A DNA stretch of 64,000 nt from Stieleria tagensis (GTDB lineage Bacteria > Planctomycetota > Planctomycetia > Pirellulales > Pirellulaceae): positions 1 through 64,000 of the forward strand of contig NZ_JAMYFE010000086.1 of assembly GCF_024129865.1 (NCBI RefSeq), written 5' to 3'. Under the pieces are notes generated by a model that did not search any database, was not told where the DNA came from, and was given only the letters and a program-made list of their open reading frames with translations. The translations under genes and the position numbers were made by a program. How positions within the stretch are numbered: position 1 is the first letter of the stretch; each line of letters opens with the position of its first letter. Shown here in pieces: positions 9,080-16,452 of the stretch.

Positions 9080-9493
9080 ATGTCCCTGATCAAAAAAGAC
9101 AAGATCAATGGCGACGCCCTCGGAACCGGGCGACGAAAGAGCAGCGTTGCACGTGTGCGGGTCCGCAGCGGTGAAGGCAAAATCTTGATCAATCGCAAGC
9201 CGCTTGACGAGTACTTCGTGAATGACCAAGACCAAACTGCGATCAAGCAGGCGTTGGTCGCCACGGAGCTCGAAGGCAAATTGGACGTGTTGGTTCGCGT
9301 CAATGGCGGCGGGCTGACCGGACAAAGTGGCGCCGTGCGAATGGGACTGGCCCGAGCATTGGTTAGCTATGACGAATCGCTGCACGATGCTCTGCGTGAC
9401 GGCGGATTCCTGACGCGAGACTCGCGTATGAAGGAACGAAAGAAACCTGGTTTGCGTGGTGCCCGTCGTGGTGTCCAGTTCAGCAAACGATAA
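9080..9493 (+). CDS. rpsI: Ribosomal protein uS9
   Basis: This 137-residue protein has GTGRRKSSVARVRV at the N-terminal side, VNGGGLTGQSGAVRMGLARAL in the middle and the basic C-terminal tail ending VQFSKR, which reaches the P site of the 30S subunit. The order rplM-rpsI is conserved in bacteria. It is followed 15 bp later by infA, so the three are probably cotranscribed. Confidence 0.97.
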   Translation: MSLIKKDKINGDALGTGRRKSSVARVRVRSGEGKILINRKPLDEYFVNDQDQTAIKQALVATELEGKLDVLVRVNGGGLTGQSGAVRMGLARALVSYDESLHDALRDGGFLTRDSRMKERKKPGLRGARRGVQFSKR

Positions 9494-9508
9494 CCCCTAG
9501 GAAATCAG

Positions 9509-9730
9509 TTGGGAAAGAAAGAAGAAGCATTCGAAGTCGAGGGTACGGTTACCCAAGCCCTCGCCAACACCCGGTTCCGAGTCCAATTGGAAACCGGCAA
9601 CGAAGTGATGGCGCACGTCGCCGGACGGATGCGCAAGCACTTCATCCGCATCGTGCCCGGCGACAAGGTTCGTGTCGAACTGTCGCCCTATGACCTGACC
9701 AAAGGTCGGATCACGTACCGAGAACGGTAG
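9509..9730 (+). CDS. infA: Translation initiation factor IF-1
   Basis: This 73-residue single OB-fold protein binds the 30S A site during initiation. Typical sequence is seen: [55 protein letters not shown]. The start is TTG at 9509, supported by AGGA at 9499-9502 seven bases upstream. No ATG exists near the family N-terminus. A rpsI-infA linkage is less usual than infA beside secY or rpmJ. Confidence 0.95.
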   Translation: MGKKEEAFEVEGTVTQALANTRFRVQLETGNEVMAHVAGRMRKHFIRIVPGDKVRVELSPYDLTKGRITYRER

Positions 9731-9824
9731 CCCGCCCCCACTTCCACGATCGGGTGCGTCGATCTTCCGGCGCCCTGCCTGTCACCGCCGCGCTGGGTCG
9801 GATCAACCCCAGCCCCTTGCAACG

Positions 9825-10634
9825 ATGACAAGCGATCTCGATTCCATTCTGGATGTTGCCAAGTCCGCGGCCGCTGCCGGTGGGCACGTGCTGAAACGCT
9901 ACTGGCGTGACGGCGTCGAACTGCGCGATAAATCCGCCAACGGTGGCAAGACCTATGACCTGGTCAGTGACGCCGACCTAGAAAGCCAGGCCGTGGTCGC
10001 TGGCGTGATCTCGGAAGCCTTTCCCGATCACGAACTGATGGGCGAAGAAGACCTGGTCGGTGACACCACCGCCGAGCATCTGTGGGTGATCGACCCGCTT
10101 GACGGCACCAATAATTTCGCACATCACATTCCGCATTTTGCGGTTTCCGTCGCCTACTATCGAAACCAACGGCCCGCGGTCGGCGTGGTGCTGAACCCGA
10201 TCAGCGGCGACCTGTACACCGCAACGTTTGGTGGTGGAGCCTTTCATAACGACGCGCCGATCAAAGTCTCCGGCGCCCCGTCGCTTTCCAACGCCATCGT
10301 CGGCTGTGGGTTTTACTACGACCGCGGCGAGATGATGCGGTCCACCCTGGCAGCGGTCGAAGAATTTTTTAGCCACGACATCCACGGCATTCGCCGGTTT
10401 GGTGGCGCGGCGCTTGATTTGTGTGCCGTGGCCAGCGGAATGTTTGGCGCCTTTTTCGAATACAAACTCTCGCCTTGGGACTTTGCCGCCGGTCAATTGA
10501 TTTTGACCGAAGCCGGCGGAACGATCACAGACGGTCGCGGGCAACCATTGGGGCTGGTGCAATCGAGCATCGCAGCGTCCAACAGCACGCTGCACGATGC
10601 CGTGTTGGCGATCACCGCTAAACACCATCCCTAA
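9825..10634 (+). CDS. Inositol monophosphatase-family phosphatase
   Basis: This 269-residue protein belongs to the Mg-dependent, Li-sensitive phosphatase superfamily (SuhB, HisN, CysQ). Metal-ligand motifs are LMGEED, then WVIDPLDGTNNFAH (the DPxDGT signature), and the C-terminal LSPWDFAAGQLILTEAGG. The substrate (inositol phosphate, histidinol phosphate or PAP) cannot be decided from these motifs. It starts at an ATG 94 bp after infA and converges on the beta-propeller gene with 3 bp between stops. Confidence 0.9.
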   Translation: MTSDLDSILDVAKSAAAAGGHVLKRYWRDGVELRDKSANGGKTYDLVSDADLESQAVVAGVISEAFPDHELMGEEDLVGDTTAEHLWVIDPLDGTNNFAHHIPHFAVSVAYYRNQRPAVGVVLNPISGDLYTATFGGGAFHNDAPIKVSGAPSLSNAIVGCGFYYDRGEMMRSTLAAVEEFFSHDIHGIRRFGGAALDLCAVASGMFGAFFEYKLSPWDFAAGQLILTEAGGTITDGRGQPLGLVQSSIAASNSTLHDAVLAITAKHHP

Positions 10635-10637
10635 CGG

Positions 10638-11798
10638 TCAGCGAAAGCAACGGACGATGCCGTTGTCATCCGCGACGAACAACTCGGTGTCCGTTACCGC
10701 GACGCCCGCCGCGAAACCACCGCGGATTTCGAACACCCAGCGCTCTGTTCCGTCGGCCAACGACAATCGCAGCAACCGTCCATCGGTGGCCGGTACCCAA
10801 ACATCATCGCCAGCGATGACCGGTGACGCATCGGCACGCCGTTTCAGTGTGTGACGCCAAATGCGTTTTCCCGTCGTCAGGTCAATTGCGTCGACGTGTT
10901 TACGCTGACTGCTGACGACGGCCACATTGCCCGCGATCGCGGCGCTGCTACGATACTCCTGCGATTGTTCCATATCTTCATAGCGCCAACGTTGCTGATT
11001 GGCTTTCCAATCGAACCCAAACACCGATCCGTCCATCACCGGAACGACCGCAAAATCGCCTTGAATCGCGGGCGTGCTGCCGGTCGGCCCCGCCAGCGGC
11101 AATGGCTCGCCGACCGCCTTGCCAGTTTCTAAATCGACCACGTGCAGTTTGGCATCACAGCCGCCCAAAAACGTCAACTGCCCCGCGACGGTCGGCGAAC
11201 AGCGAATTTGATCATCCGCCTCGTAGGTCCATTGTGGTTTTCCATCGGCAGCGGCAAAGCAATAAAGCTTTCCGTCCTGGCTGGCCACCAACACGTTGTC
11301 CTTGTAGAGCGCCGCTGCGCCGCTGATTTCACCCGCGGTGGTTTGTGTCCAGCGCTGCGTTCCATCGGCAATCGCCAGCGCATACACATTTCCTTCGATG
11401 TCACCGATGATCAGTTGCTGGTCGGCAACAATTGGCGCGGCGAGAAATCCGGTGTCAAAACTTTTTTTCCAGACCAGCGTCCCGTCCTGTCGCGAGAGGG
11501 CGTAAACCGTGCCCATCACATCGGCGGTGTAGACCTGGTCGCGACTGACAACCGGAGTCGTCTCGATGGCTTCATCAGCTTTATATTCCCAGGCCACCTT
11601 CAATTCGGCCGGCAACTGGGACGCCGTGGCTCCCGACGCCGCTGCATCACCACGGGGGTACAACCAATCTGCCCCCCATGATTGATCTGCGACTAGACTG
11701 CACAGGATGAACCCCGCGGCAATCCAAACGCTCTGGAACAAAGCGGAAGGTGCGCCCGACGTCCGTAGGCCTGTGGTGGGAAAATGGATCATTGACAT
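10638..11798 (-). CDS. Exported PQQ-like beta-propeller protein (BamB-like fold)
   Basis: This is a 386-residue protein with a signal peptide (hydrophobic stretch WIAAGFILCSLVADQSWGA near residues 26-44). At least seven blade repeats end in the tryptophan-docking pattern: DGTLVWKK, DGTQRWTQ, DGKPQWTY, a DLETGKAVG blade, NQQRWRYE, TGKRIWRH, DGTERWVF. There are no obvious PQQ ligands, so a structural or binding propeller in the periplasm is more likely than a dehydrogenase. The ATG at 11798 (or 11792) is preferred to the TTG at 11804. Confidence 0.82.
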   Translation of the reverse strand: MSMIHFPTTGLRTSGAPSALFQSVWIAAGFILCSLVADQSWGADWLYPRGDAAASGATASQLPAELKVAWEYKADEAIETTPVVSRDQVYTADVMGTVYALSRQDGTLVWKKSFDTGFLAAPIVADQQLIIGDIEGNVYALAIADGTQRWTQTTAGEISGAAALYKDNVLVASQDGKLYCFAAADGKPQWTYEADDQIRCSPTVAGQLTFLGGCDAKLHVVDLETGKAVGEPLPLAGPTGSTPAIQGDFAVVPVMDGSVFGFDWKANQQRWRYEDMEQSQEYRSSAAIAGNVAVVSSQRKHVDAIDLTTGKRIWRHTLKRRADASPVIAGDDVWVPATDGRLLRLSLADGTERWVFEIRGGFAAGVAVTDTELFVADDNGIVRCFR

Positions 11799-11970
11799 GG
11801 TCAAAAAACGGTTGGGGTGACGGGATGACGCCTATTCTTCCGGCAGACTCATTGCAGCAGATGGTAAGAAATCAAAAACCCCCCTGCTCGATGCAAACTA
11901 CCCGATCTATTATACGCACTCGTCATTCCAGACACCGTGCCCGATTTCCTTTCTTTGACATCACCACTCC

Positions 11971-13464
11971 ATGATTTGTGTTAGCCTCGGTCGCAGCCGC
12001 CACACGCGGATGATTAACGAACACAAAGAGCTCGTGAAACAAGGGGCCGAACTCGTCGAATTGCGTCTGGATTACATCGGCCGCGCCGTCAATTTGTCAC
12101 GGCTGATGGATGATCGCCCTGGTCCGGTGGTGATGACGGTACGCCGCCGCCAGGATGGTGGGCGGTGGACGAAAAGCGAGCAAGACCGATTGATGCTGCT
12201 GCGTTCGGCAATCGTCGCCGGCGCGGAATACGTTGATATCGAAGCCGATATCGCGTCTCAAATCCCGCGATACGGGAACACCAAACGGATCATCAGTTAC
12301 CACGATTTTTCCGGCACTCCGGATAATCTGGAAGACTTGCATGCTGCGATGGCGGAGGAGGACGCCGACATCGTCAAAATTGCAACCATGGCGAATTCGT
12401 TCACCGACAACGTTCGCATGTTCGAGCTGATCCGCAACGCCAAAGTGCCAACGATCGGTCTGTGCATGGGCGAGATCGGATCGATCACGCGGATCCTAGC
12501 CAATCGCTTCGGCGCGCCATTTACCTATGCCACGTTCAGCACGGATAAAACAATGGCCCCCGGCCAGCTGAACTGGAAAGAAATGAGCACGATGTACGAT
12601 GTGAAAAACATCAACAGCGAAACCGAGTTGTTTGGTGTCATCGCCGACCCGGTCGCACACAGCTACAGTCCGATGATTCACAACGCTGCTTTTAAAGCGG
12701 AAGAGATGAACGCCCGCTACCTGCCGTTGCGGGTGCCGCACGACGATTTGCATAACTTCATGAATGGGGTCAATGACGTCGGCATTCGCGGTGTCAGCAT
12801 TACGATTCCACACAAAGAACGTGCGCTCGATTATTGCAACCAAGCCGAATCGAGCGCCACGGGAATCGGTGCAATCAACACCATGGTGTTTCACGAAAAT
12901 GACCGACTCGGTTACAACACCGACTACCGTGCCGCGATGGATTGCATTGTCGAACTACTCGACAAAAAAGATCATCCCAAAGAAAACGCGTTGCAAGGTG
13001 TCACGACGATGGTGTTGGGTGCCGGTGGTGTGTCGCGAGCGATCGCCTGGGGATTAAAGCAACGGCAAGCGGACGTCGTCGTGACATCGCGGACTGAGGA
13101 ACGCGCCCGACTGCTGGCATCGGACATCGGTTGCCGCGTGGTCCCGTGGGAAGACCGGCACAACCAAAAAGTGCAACTGTTGATCAACGGCACACCGGTT
13201 GGCATGCACCCCAACGTCAATTCATCGCCCTTCAATGCATCGGCGCTGAACCAATTCATGGTTGTGTTCGATACGGTTTACAATCCCGAAAACACATTGC
13301 TGATCAAATACGCCAAGCGCGCCCAGTGCCGCGTGATCACCGGCATTGACATGTTTGTTCGCCAGGCTGCCTATCAGTTCAAATTGTTCACCGGCAAAGA
13401 CGCCCCGACGGCATTGCTGCGGAAAACAATCAAACAGGCAACCAACCCGGTCCAAGTTCACTGA
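11971..13464 (+). CDS. aroDE: Bifunctional 3-dehydroquinate dehydratase / shikimate dehydrogenase
   Basis: This catalyses two consecutive shikimate-pathway steps: dehydroquinate to dehydroshikimate, then to shikimate with NADPH. Residues 1 to about 205 are a type I (Schiff-base) AroD with LVELRLDYIG, catalytic His111 in ISYHDFSG and Lys136 in DIVKIATMA, and the APGQL end motif. From about 215 the AroE half shows DPVAHSYSPMIHNAAF, TIPHKE (catalytic Lys), INTMVF, YNTDYRAA (Asp) and the Rossmann loop VLGAGGVSRAIAW. The 497 residues equal the sum of both enzymes, with no stop between. The same AroD-AroE order occurs in plants and some bacteria. It is followed 15 bp later by the GNAT gene. Confidence 0.95.
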   Translation: MICVSLGRSRHTRMINEHKELVKQGAELVELRLDYIGRAVNLSRLMDDRPGPVVMTVRRRQDGGRWTKSEQDRLMLLRSAIVAGAEYVDIEADIASQIPRYGNTKRIISYHDFSGTPDNLEDLHAAMAEEDADIVKIATMANSFTDNVRMFELIRNAKVPTIGLCMGEIGSITRILANRFGAPFTYATFSTDKTMAPGQLNWKEMSTMYDVKNINSETELFGVIADPVAHSYSPMIHNAAFKAEEMNARYLPLRVPHDDLHNFMNGVNDVGIRGVSITIPHKERALDYCNQAESSATGIGAINTMVFHENDRLGYNTDYRAAMDCIVELLDKKDHPKENALQGVTTMVLGAGGVSRAIAWGLKQRQADVVVTSRTEERARLLASDIGCRVVPWEDRHNQKVQLLINGTPVGMHPNVNSSPFNASALNQFMVVFDTVYNPENTLLIKYAKRAQCRVITGIDMFVRQAAYQFKLFTGKDAPTALLRKTIKQATNPVQVH

Positions 13465-13479
13465 GGATGGCTTGACGTG

Positions 13480-13977
13480 ATGAACCCTGAACCGCCTCCC
13501 ACGCATCCGCTGCCTGATTCATTGGAATTGCGTCAAGCATTACCGGACGACGTCGCCGCGATCCACGCGATGCTGCGACCGTTCGTCATGCAGCGATTGC
13601 TGCTCTCGCGGACACAGGCCGAATTGGTCGAATTGACACGTCACGGATTCGTGGCGATGGAGAAAACAGACGCATCAGACCAAACAGGATCCGCCGCCGT
13701 TGAACGCTGTGTCGGGTTCGCAGCGGTCGAGGTCTACAGCGCCAAGCTGGCCGAACTACAGTGTCTGGCGGTTCACACGGATTACCAGCGGTTCGGCGTC
13801 GGCAAACGACTGGTGCAAATGTGTGTGGATCGCGCCGCCGGATTGGGCGTGATGGAAATCATGGCAATCAGTTCGTCCGAGTCCTTTCTGCAGAACTGCG
13901 GATTCGATTACTCGCTGCCGGATCAAAAACGAGTCTTGTTCCGCCAGCTTCGCCCGCGACCCTACGAAGATCGTTAG
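13480..13977 (+). CDS. GNAT-family N-acetyltransferase (short N-acetylglutamate-synthase-like)
   Basis: This 165-residue acetyl-CoA-dependent acetyltransferase has the N-terminal pattern LRQALPDDVAAIHAMLRPFV, an LQCLAVHTDYQRFGVGKRLV acetyl-CoA loop (usual Q/RxxGxG/A) and a C-terminal FLQNCGFDY. This order resembles the free-standing ArgA C-terminal domains that acetylate glutamate, but the substrate is inferred. ATG at 13480 is chosen over the adjacent GTG at 13477. It is probably cotranscribed with aroDE. Its stop overlaps that of the convergent DUF1080 gene. Confidence 0.78.
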   Translation: MNPEPPPTHPLPDSLELRQALPDDVAAIHAMLRPFVMQRLLLSRTQAELVELTRHGFVAMEKTDASDQTGSAAVERCVGFAAVEVYSAKLAELQCLAVHTDYQRFGVGKRLVQMCVDRAAGLGVMEIMAISSSESFLQNCGFDYSLPDQKRVLFRQLRPRPYEDR

Positions 13978-14699
13978 GGAAGTTCTCGCACACGCAATTT
14001 GCGAAATTGGATCGGCGACCCCTCGCTTTCTAAACACAGGTAACCGCTGGCAGGTGACACCCCGTTTCCACCGGAAACCTCTTCGCCATTGACCCACAAG
14101 CGGACTTCGCCGTTGATCGCGCGAATGTAGTAGTGGTTCCAGCTCCCATGACCATTGCACAGGTGCTTGCGTGGGAAACTGCGTTGGCCATTCGGCGACG
14201 TCGGTGGAAACGGCTTGAGATCTCTGCCGGCGCCAAACACATCGCCATTGGTGCCAAACCAGTCCGTTGGCTTTCCCCTGGCTTCGATCATCGCGGTGTA
14301 TCCATGATCGAGCATTTGGACTTCGATCCCGTGCGGCAACCCCGGTTTTCCCTTGGCTCGCAATCGCGCCAGTGAATCCGGTGTCACCCAAACGAACAGC
14401 CCCGAATTACCGGCCGATTTTTCGTGCATCCATTCGACCACAATCTCCACATTCTGGAACGATTGCTTGGTCGCCAATACGCTGATTGGTAGCCCGGTGC
14501 AGTGCAGCACACCGTCCTTCCAATTCCAAGTGTCATCCGCACTGTTGACCTTTTCAAAATCATCCGGCCCCAGCGAACGCCAACCGGGCGCCTGATCATC
14601 GATCCGAGCCTGGATCGCGCCCTCTTGGGCAGAACATGCACTCCATCCTGCAATCAACGACGAACACGTCAGCAAAACAATCAATACAGAACGCGGCAT
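13974..14699 (-). CDS. DUF1080 (3-keto-disaccharide hydrolase-like) exported protein
   Basis: This is a 241-residue protein with a signal peptide (PRSVLIVLLTCSSLIAGWSACSA). The single domain has the DUF1080 concanavalin-like pattern: GWRSLGPDDFEKV, WNWKDGVLHC, AGNSGLFVWV, GIEVQMLDHG, HGSWNHYYIRAINGEVRLWVNGEEV and the terminal IQFRKLRVREL. Family members are very abundant in planctomycetes and some act on 3-keto-glycosides. The role here is unknown. The ATG at 14699 directly precedes the signal peptide. Confidence 0.88.
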   Translation of the reverse strand: MPRSVLIVLLTCSSLIAGWSACSAQEGAIQARIDDQAPGWRSLGPDDFEKVNSADDTWNWKDGVLHCTGLPISVLATKQSFQNVEIVVEWMHEKSAGNSGLFVWVTPDSLARLRAKGKPGLPHGIEVQMLDHGYTAMIEARGKPTDWFGTNGDVFGAGRDLKPFPPTSPNGQRSFPRKHLCNGHGSWNHYYIRAINGEVRLWVNGEEVSGGNGVSPASGYLCLESEGSPIQFRKLRVRELP

Positions 14700-14816
14700 G
14701 GCGGGGTCTCGTAGCACGGCGGGAATGGTCAAACAGTTGCCCCACATTGTGACCGATCACCGAGTGCACTCACAACCCTCTGCCGAATCGGAAGCGTTCG
14801 CTGGCGTGTGCGTTTA

Positions 14817-14975
14817 GAAGTTGCGTCTTGATCGCAACCCGACGCGTCAGTTTTGAAGTTGCGCTTTTACGGTAACCCGAAGCGTGAGCGAGGGATTTTG
14901 GGTGTTAACGGGATCCCTCGCTGACGCGTCGGGTTACCAAAAAACAATGCCCAACGCATAAGCGCAACTTCAAAA
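14817..14975. repeat. Dispersed intergenic palindrome, copy B (inverted loop) with a partial copy
   Basis: The core spans 14871-14938, from GGTAACCCGAAGCGTG through AGCGAGGGAT and a loop reading TTTGGGTGTTAACGGG to ATCCCTCGCTGACGCG and TCGGGTTACC. The loop is the reverse complement of the loops in copies A, C and D. The outer flanks TTTTGAAGTTGCGC (14851-14864) and GCGCAACTTCAAAA (14962-14975) are themselves an inverted pair. A decayed half copy (GAAGTTGCG, then CAACCCGACGCGTCAG) precedes it at 14817-14850. It sits between the DUF1080 and DUF1501 genes. No coding potential. Confidence 0.9.
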
Positions 14976-14998
14976 ATTGAGCGTCGCGATCGCCATTG

Positions 14999-16387
14999 CT
15001 AAGCAATCAATTCCGGAATCAATTCGCCACCGAATTGGCTGAGCTGTTTGTAGCGTCCGCCATGAAAATAGGTCAGCTTGTTGTCATCGAGTCCCAACAA
15101 TTTCAACAGCGTGACGTGGAAGTCGCGAATCGGGTGAACACATTCGGTTGCGGTGGATCCCAATTCGTCGGTTGCGCCCACGACGCCAGGTTTCACACCC
15201 CCGCCAGCCATCAGCATGGTCATCGCCATGTTATTGTGTCCGCGTCCAAGTGAATAAACACCGCCACGTTTGTTGTTGTCCGGTGTTCGGCCGAACTCAC
15301 CCGTCCAAACGACCAACGTGTCTTCTAGCATCCCACGCTGTTTCAGGTCGCGGATCAGTGCGGCAATCGGTTTGTCGACGCTCTTAATGCGCGCCGAATG
15401 CCCTCGTTCCAAATAGTCGTGACTGTCCCAGCCGCCGCTGAAAATCTGGACGAATCGCACACCGCTTTCGACCAACCGTCGCGCCATCAAACATTGACGG
15501 CCGAACGTTTCCGTTTCGCTTTGATCCAATCCGTACATGTCCAGCGTGTCTTGATTTTCACTCGACAGATCGATCACGCCGGGAACTTCCGTTTGCATCC
15601 GAAAGGCCAACTCATAGCTTTCCATCCGGGCACTTAGTTTTTGGTCGGCCACCGAAAGCGATTCCAGGTGAGCCTGGTTCAGACGCGCCAGTTCGTCGAG
15701 CGCCCTGCGCTGGTGTTCGCGTGATTTGAATCCTTGCGGTGCCAGATCTAAGATCGGCGATCCTTCCGGACGCAAACGCGTTCCCTGGTAATAGGGCGGC
15801 AGAAAGCCGTTGCTCCAGTTGGTTGGTCCGCCTTGAGGCAATGCCAATTCGGTCATCACCACGTAGCCTGGAAGGTTCTGGTTTTCCGTTCCCAAACCAT
15901 AGGTTGCCCATGCTCCCAACGCGGGGTCACCGCCCAATCGACTGCCGGTGTTCATGTGGAACAAGGCTTCGGGGTGGTTCAACGACTCGGCCTGGCAACC
16001 ACGATAGTTGCATAATTCGTTGGCCACATAGGGATCTGCCAGGTGTTCCCACTGGTCGCACATTTCGATGCCATTGTCACCAGCATGTTTGAACCCGAAT
16101 GGACTGCCGACAAAAAACTTGAATCCCGTTTCTTGACCGGCCGTCAGCTTGGATTCCGATTTGTGCAAGCGAGTCAGTTCGGGCTTGGGATCAAACGTAT
16201 CCATTTGCCCCGGGCCGCCTTCCATGAACAACATGATCACATTTTTGGCTTTCGCCGGCAGCATCGGTTGCTTGGGCGACAGGGGGCCTGTCGCAACCGC
16301 ATTTTCGCTGGCCAGCAGATCGGTTAGGGCGACTGATCCGAGAGTCGCGCCCAGACCGTACAAAAAAGATCGACGACTTGCGTGCAT
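14999..16387 (-). CDS. DUF1501 protein with twin-arginine-type leader
   Basis: This 462-residue protein is of the planctomycete DUF1501 family, a sulfatase/alkaline-phosphatase-fold group. A twin-arginine leader (SRRSFLYGLGA) lies at the N-terminus from the ATG at 16387. An upstream in-frame start at 16498 would bury it behind 37 residues. Family stretches include FMEGGPGQMDTFDPKPEL, GAWATYGLG, FVQIFSGGWDSHDY and VVWTGEFGRTP. It is the last gene of the leftward operon, 65 bp after the PSD1/DUF1549/DUF1553 gene, the usual partner of DUF1501. Confidence 0.9.
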   Translation of the reverse strand: MHASRRSFLYGLGATLGSVALTDLLASENAVATGPLSPKQPMLPAKAKNVIMLFMEGGPGQMDTFDPKPELTRLHKSESKLTAGQETGFKFFVGSPFGFKHAGDNGIEMCDQWEHLADPYVANELCNYRGCQAESLNHPEALFHMNTGSRLGGDPALGAWATYGLGTENQNLPGYVVMTELALPQGGPTNWSNGFLPPYYQGTRLRPEGSPILDLAPQGFKSREHQRRALDELARLNQAHLESLSVADQKLSARMESYELAFRMQTEVPGVIDLSSENQDTLDMYGLDQSETETFGRQCLMARRLVESGVRFVQIFSGGWDSHDYLERGHSARIKSVDKPIAALIRDLKQRGMLEDTLVVWTGEFGRTPDNNKRGGVYSLGRGHNNMAMTMLMAGGGVKPGVVGATDELGSTATECVHPIRDFHVTLLKLLGLDDNKLTYFHGGRYKQLSQFGGELIPELIA

Positions 16388-16452
16388 AGGATTGGACCGT
16401 GTGAAAGGAGTGGTTTGATGATTCGATGGCGAAAGGTTCAGGCGTGAAATAC

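Noticed and set aside
14817-14975. Insertion sequence ends
   Set aside because: Inverted arms are present, but there is no transposase, no target-site duplication could be defined, and the element is under 160 bp. A REP/MITE-like repeat fits better.
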